From the NCBI RefSeq assembly GCF_022539315.1, contig NC_066326.1:7890601-7954600 (forward strand): 64,000 bases of DNA. Reading direction: 5' to 3'. Under the pieces are notes generated by a model, which saw only the letters and a list, made by a program, of their open reading frames with translations, did not search any database and had not been told where the DNA came from. This DNA is from Serinus canaria (taxonomy: Eukaryota; Chordata; Aves; Passeriformes; Fringillidae). Position numbers and translations under genes: made by a program. Shown in pieces: positions 57,901 through 64,000 of this stretch. How positions within the stretch are numbered: position 1 is the first letter of the stretch; each line of letters opens with the position of its first letter.

Positions 57901-60900
57901 GTGATACAGGGAACCCTGATTCTGTGTCAAACATCACTATATGTTACTGCATACTTATACCTTATTTGCATACCATACATGACTTCTGAGACTTATTAGA
58001 GGAAAAAAATGCAGTAAGACTTACTTTATGTCAGAATACTTGTTTCATAGTGAAACCCTGAAATTAGTGCCTCAGTAGAAATTTTTAGCTCAATAATTTT
58101 TGTGATGGCAGTTGTCTATGGACATTTGATGTGTAATAATAACATGGTTGGAAACTGAAATGGAAATTTTTGTGATCTCTGTTCCTGGAACTCTTTTCCA
58201 TTGTAGACTATGTGCCACTGTTCTTTCTGAGGTATCCAAGTTATCTTTCAAATTATCTCTTTTTAGTATTCAAGATTTCCTTTCTGCAACAAAATTATTT
58301 GGGAGAAGATTTCTAATTACAATGAATAATTTGAAATACTCAAGGCAGAATGTACCATCCTTAAAAAAACAAGAAGACATTTAGAAGATTTAGACATGTT
58401 TTTTCAGGCTGTTGCATCTAAATAGCAATCCCACAGGCAATTATTGGTGTTGTCTGTCTACTTCTCATGGGATGCTTTGAAAAGGTACACCTCTGGCATA
58501 ATGATGCAGAGATACAATAGCATGCTGTCATCATCAATAATACTTATTTTTCCTTCAGAGCTGATCATCCATACTGACAATTTAATGATTTTTCTTGGAG
58601 ACTCCAGACGGGTGGAAACTATGTATGTATTGTTTAGTTACCTCATTTGGAAGATGGCTACAAACATCAATATTCATTACCCTGAATGCAGCAGACACCC
58701 AACAATAGTTTTAGTTGGAAAAAGTGGATAGTTTCCTTCTCTGACCAACATAAATTACAGCATTTGGAGAGGACAGCCAGGAGAGAGCAATGCTTGGTTG
58801 CAGTGTGGTTATTTTGAGCTGTGCTCAGATGTGGCTGCACTCTGGCATGCACTGCTCTGCTCCCCCTGCTCTCAGCAGGAGCTGCTGCTGCTGCCCGAGC
58901 TGTGCTGGGGACAGTGGAGCTGCACTGCTGCAGCACCAGTGCTCTGCACGTGCCTGGCAACTCACTCGTGGCTCCAACAGATGTTTTCACTTCTTGGCCA
59001 ATGGGAACTTTGTGAACCAGCTTTTCACTTTCTGATAACAAATAAGAAACTAGAAACAGCTGAAGCAGCTTTTTTCTTTTTGTGAAATACAAGGGACTTT
59101 ATATTACCATGACCACACATCCTTTTGTTTCTCTGTGGCTTTAATATCTTTTTCCAAATAACAGACCCATCAAAGTCTTTTTATTTTTCTCCGTATTGAA
59201 ACAAGGTGGCTTTAAAATAGTGCATATGGAATTTCAAATGAAATGTAGATCTCATTTCCATATCACTGTTTTCTTTACTCTTTTTTTTTTTTCTTCAGAA
59301 AACAGTTAAGGAGTCATTATATTTTCCAGCAAGCTGTCTTGTACACCCTGAAGGGAATATTATAAGATTAAATGCAGAGTAGCATTCCTCTAGCAAGGTG
59401 AATGTTTCTCATTACAGAGATCCCTAGTTGATCTCCTAAATATAATTCCCTGTAATAATGTGAAACTTCTGAATTATTTATTTTTTCATATTAGATCAGG
59501 AGTATAATTTCTGAAAATAAATTTATTGTCATGAGCAAATCAGCTTATGAAGGTTATCCCTAACCATGGAATGAAAGAGAACAGATGCTGTGTTTTGCAA
59601 GACAATCTATTGTAGCCACTTTTTGGCCTTTAGGAGGAAGCTCTAAATGCGGACTTAAAAATTGATGAACCATGATTCTGTTAATGTGCAGGCTCAGAGT
59701 CATAGCACTTTGTGTCTTTGCTATTATATTTGATTGAATAAAAACATCTCTGAGTGAAGGTCTGTGCTTGGCTGTGACCCCCTCTGCCTGCCCAGCCCCA
59801 GGGACTGCCTGGGCACTCAGGGATGTGGCAGTGCAGACACTTCTCTGAGCACTGGCTCAGCTCCCAAAGGGCACGAATCACAGCCATGCCACCACTTCAC
59901 AAACCTCTGAGGGGCCCATGAACTTTTAATTGAGTCTTTTCAAGAGTTACAGGTGCCTTTTATTCACACACTCCTCCAGAAACAGAGTGGCTTGGATCAA
60001 TGTGTCCCAAGCTTCCAGCTCCATCAGATATTTCCTTGCCTTGCAGGTTGCCTTCTGCCAGGTTCTTGAAGTGGTCTTTGATGGCTGTTCCTCACAGTGG
60101 TTTCTGACACTGCTGGATCTCTTTCAGGTGCAGTGAAAATAACAAAGGGGAAATATTGCTGAGTGCCAGGGCGTGCCAGCCAAGGGCCCTGATCTTGGTA
60201 AAGATGGACCCTGGATACAGCACTCAAGGTGCTTGGGGAAAATTGAGCATTGAAGGGAGTATATTCATGATGAGTGAAAATTTCTCTCATTTTTCAATGC
60301 TTCTGGGTTTTTTCCCCAACATGTCCACCCTCTGTTGTGTTTGGGTGTATATTTTCAGTCCCCCCATACTTGAGGAGCAGATGAGGAAGCAAGATCTGTG
60401 CCTACTAATAGGAGACAGACTAGGACAAGTTTTGGGTTCTCCTGGCAGAGACAGAGCTCTCTTTCTGTACAGGACTTAGCTGTGGCAGCTCACATTGCGT
60501 TTCATCTTCTCAGGGCATCACCAGGAAGGGGTTAAAAAGCTGCTTGTTGACAAATCACAAGTACCACTGTGTGTCAGCTCATTAGTAAAATAAACAGCAG
60601 TGTGCAGAATCAAACTGGTTTTTAGTCTGACAGACAGCACTGAGAAGCCTATAAAAAACACTTCCACAGAACGATTTCTTCTCCAAACCTGGCCTGTTTT
60701 GCAGAACAGGCATTTACTGTTCTATATCTGATCAGACACTTAGGAAAAATGTTGCCCATGTTAGGCTGAAGGACTCAGCAGGTGAAGTGTCTGTCTCCTG
60801 TCTGGGACAGAGGCTTAAGTCACAGTTGAAGTTTCAATTAACAGGACCTCATGGTTTCCTGCTGTGACTCTAATGGATAATGGTTCACATTAAAAAGAAC

Positions 60901-63900
60901 TAAACATAATTTAGCACATTTTGGTGCAGATGGCTGTCGATGTTGAAGAGATGGCCACCTGGTGACTGTATTATTTTTCACCCCTGAAGAATGGCTGCTG
61001 AGGTCAAGTTTTCAATCACTGGCAGGGACGTGGAGGGGAATTTGTGCTGTGACTCTGTGTGCCACCTGGCCTCACTAATTAAGGACTACCATTGTCTGCT
61101 TTGATATCCCCTCTGCCTTGGCGTCCACAAAATTCAGAATGATTACAGGCATCTCAAACTAATGAATGCTCTCTGGATCTGAGGAGGAAAACATGGTGAT
61201 TTTTTTCTTTGTTCATTCTGTTTTGTAATTAAAAATATAAAAGTGATGAAAAAACATTTTGTTCTGCGCCTGCCTTGAAGTATCCTTCTGGGAATTGATA
61301 TAAAGTTGAAATCATGCCTGAATCATTGCAGCTGAGAGAGAGCAGGCAACTGCAGACCTCCTGTGTGCAGCAGTTTCCTTAGCTGACTGTTACATTGCAA
61401 AAAATTCTTCCAGGACATTTATGCAAGAATTTTGTTACAAAATGTTTTAATTATGAACAATTAAGTAGTTGTCTAAGAGTCAAAAATTGCATTTCTTCTA
61501 TTCATGTGCATCTATTTTATCACTCTGGTAAAGCTTTGAATACAAATTCCAGCAGAGGAGTTTACATAATGCATGTGAAAGACCTTTCTTTTTAATATTA
61601 AAAAACAGGAATTATAATTTCAGCACCAAGCTGGGAAATGATTCATTATGTGGATAATCAGAGAAACAAAGATGAGCTGGCTCAGATGTATTATGATCCC
61701 TTTTGTGAGATTCATTAAATGGAGCCCCAGACTTCTAGAATCCATATCAGTGTTCTCTGTCTTAGGGGGATTAAACTCTGTTATAGATTATATTTCATTC
61801 AACCATAGTGGATTAGTTGCAGTTTCTACCTTTTAATTAAACAGCTGCTGTTACTAAACACAAATTTGAATTATTTAAAAGTCCACAGAATTTTAGTCAA
61901 CTTACAGTGCTTGGATTTTTTAATTATAGGAAGCTATACATTTTTTATGATGAAGGCTTTAGTCAGATCAATCAACAGTCACTAATAACTCATCTTTTCT
62001 AGAAGGCTACAGCGTTTTTCCCAGTGCATGAAAACGTTTCAATTAAATTAAAAATATAAAGCTATCTAAGAAAAGGCTTATGTCACCTAATTTTCTTTGT
62101 GGCTTTAGATGAGATGTTTGTGGTGTCTTTGTTGTTTTTAAAATTATTTGGCTTAGTTGTTGTCTAATTTACAATGTCTGTCTCATTATATCCAAGTGTA
62201 AACACTGCAGCTAAGTTTGAAAGGCAGTTCTTGTGCTAGATTGATGAGCATCATGCTCAGATCAAAATGTCATGATACTGGGAGTGTGTCAAAGCAAATA
62301 TACCTTTGGTAGTTTTGTTTGTACTAATACCTACTGTGAATGCACAGACTACTCCTTTATGACATACACAGAGCAAATCAATCAGTCAAGTACTGTTAGC
62401 AACAATAATTTGTACAGCTGAAATAATCCCTTACCTGTGTTTAACTTTTATATCTAAGCCATTGCTTACTTTTTACTTTCTTGGAATAAAAATGGCTGAG
62501 TAATTCAGGGTATCCATGAAGCCTATATATCCTAAAATAATTTTTGGAGCAATTATGGAAAAAACTCACTTAAGGCAAGAAGTCAAACTTCTGGGTAGCA
62601 GTGGTGTGAATCCGTTTGACCAATAAGAGGAAAATAAATTGAACTGTGTGAAAATACTATTGACAAAATATAATTAAGATCATTAAAGCCAAACAAATTC
62701 CAGGTCCATGAAGGGTGCACATGAGTTAGAGGAAGAATCTGAAAACTCAGTGCTGAAGTGGCCTGATATATAAATACTGATATGGCCAGATTTGGAAACA
62801 GTGCAAATTTTTTTGTCTACAAAGTAATTTCGTTAGGAGAAAATTCTTATTTGATATTTTATTATATTGATAGTCTCAAATGGTCCGAATGTTTTTCCAT
62901 GTTAGTTTGTTGATCAATCAGAAAGTAAATGCAGAGCCTTATTAAATCAACATTAGAAAGTTTTTTAATTTAAACTGTTTCAAAACAATTTATGTTAAGA
63001 ATAAGACTCATTAAAATCTGAATATTTTTATGAACATTATAATAATTTTAAATTGAGATTACATTTTGGTTGGGATGAGAGAACCTGGAGTTTGAGAGTT
63101 GAGCAATTTATAGAATTTCCTGGCTGGTCCTACTTGTAACTGCAGAGAAATGAAACCCAGGTTCCAGAGTCTCAGTTCAGAGATGTCAATTCACGTTGCC
63201 CTTTGGGGTGACTCTGCACACCTGGAAGTTTGTGACTTCCAAGCTCAAGAACCTCAACATGTGGGTGGCTTATTACAGAAAGGTGAAGTTCAATGCTTGG
63301 ATTTTTTCTCATGTTGAAAAATTAACACAACAGAATTCAGGGAGCAGGATAGTCACTCGCTCCTTTTTTAGCTACCAAAAGGGTTTCCACTTGCCATAGA
63401 CCTCAAGGGAAGGAATTGGCTTTCCACTTGAAACACACGTCTTCCTCTGATACTTGAAAGGTCATTATTAAAGGATAACAATACAAAGAATTGGGAAAAA
63501 AAGTTGCATTGGTAAGGATAACTAGAAATCCAACCAGACTCTCTGTGTCTTCTTGAAAGTGCATTCTCCTCTGACCCTCTGATACAGAGGTTGTACACAA
63601 CAGATGCATCAACTGTGACCAAGCAAAATTATTTCTGTCATCTTGTCCTTGCAAGATTTCCTGCATTTCGTCTACTTGAACCTAACACCATGTATGTGCA
63701 CTTCTGTGAAATGCTCTTTGCAGGCCTAAACTGGTGGTTTAAGTCCTCAGGAGGTCACAGGCTCCTATTTCACCCTGTTTTTTTAGGGGGCTTGCTGGAC
63801 GGAGGTTCTTGTGTCCTTGATAAGAATTTGTCCTATACTGTAGCTTAACCCTTGTGGATTTTGATTGCCCAAACTCTTTGCATTCCCACAGCAAAAATGG

Positions 63901-64000
63901 GAATGTGCCATGGTCATTGTGGAAAGCAGAATAAGCCTGAGGCTGGGCTGGCTGTGGCTTGGAAAGTGTGGTGGTGTTTTGGTCTCCAGGCTTTTCATCT
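55000..64000. other. Unique DNA, no gene recognised
   Basis: A short (GTT/ATT)n microsatellite lies at 55097-55131 and a T run at 59281-59292. GC-richer but CpG-poor patches at 58790-59000 and 59760-59880 open frames on both strands, and none of these resemble known proteins. The 141-codon minus frame at 58667-59092 is within chance length. No recognisable transposable element was found in these 9 kb. Confidence 0.5.
55097..55131. repeat. Imperfect (GTT/ATT)n microsatellite
   Basis: Irregular GTT and ATT trinucleotides with one AATATT break. A minor simple repeat. Confidence 0.85.

Noticed and set aside
58790..59000. GC-rich patch as a possible exon or CpG island
   Set aside because: It has GC-rich words such as GCTGCTGCTG but only about three CpG, and no recognised protein in any frame.
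58667..59092. 141-codon minus-strand frame (and similar frames at 42489-42926 and 19658-20080)
   Set aside because: A rough calculation at about 60 percent AT gives a longest chance frame near 140 codons in six frames of 64 kb. None has recognisable motifs.
1..64000. CRISPR arrays, operons, tRNA or rRNA genes, phage or ERV proviruses
   Set aside because: No regularly spaced repeats, no tRNA B-box-like pattern with cloverleaf, no rRNA similarity, and no paired LTRs or gag/pol/env frames were seen by eye.

Overview
The window looks like vertebrate nuclear DNA, most probably from a bird. It is AT-rich with strong CpG depletion (about two CpG in the first kilobase). It carries CR1 LINE fragments with the typical bird 3' end (the TTCCAACCCAAACCATTC block followed by ATGATTTT-like octamers), very few other repeats, and scattered GC-richer patches of a few hundred bases. 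A non-avian reptile cannot be excluded from sequence alone, because CR1 also dominates there. Nothing prokaryotic or viral was seen.

No protein-coding gene could be identified. The longest frames from ATG are 140 to 145 codons, about what chance gives in six frames of 64 kb at this base composition. None resembles a family I recognise apart from the CR1 reverse-transcriptase remnant. The best reading is intergenic or intronic DNA. Small exons of an interrupted gene could be missed by eye.

Layout: 1-4029 unique DNA; 4030-4443 CR1 (minus); 4444-14584 unique DNA with a TAATTA-rich segment at 8020-8600; 14585-15537 a decayed CR1 ORF2 fragment (plus) that lacks its 3' end; 15538-21850 unique DNA holding both copies of a 32-bp dispersed repeat; 21851-22385 CR1 (minus); 22386-34192 unique DNA with a 30-T tract and a CpG-retaining, enhancer-like segment at 28700-29080; 34193-34275 a very old CR1-like tail (minus); 34276-41411 unique DNA; 41412-41509 a CR1 3' tail (plus); 42071-42720 a purine tract followed by a 500-bp CpG cluster; 44834-45085 a compound TTTTA/TTTCA/TTTTTA repeat; 45086-64000 unique DNA.

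The features most worth following up are the isolated CpG cluster at about 42.2-42.7 kb (candidate promoter or first exon), the compound pentanucleotide repeat, a minus-strand candidate exon at 33.6-33.9 kb that would encode a signal-peptide-like N-terminus, and several segments that look like conserved non-coding elements. All functional readings are inference, since no comparison or expression data could be consulted.
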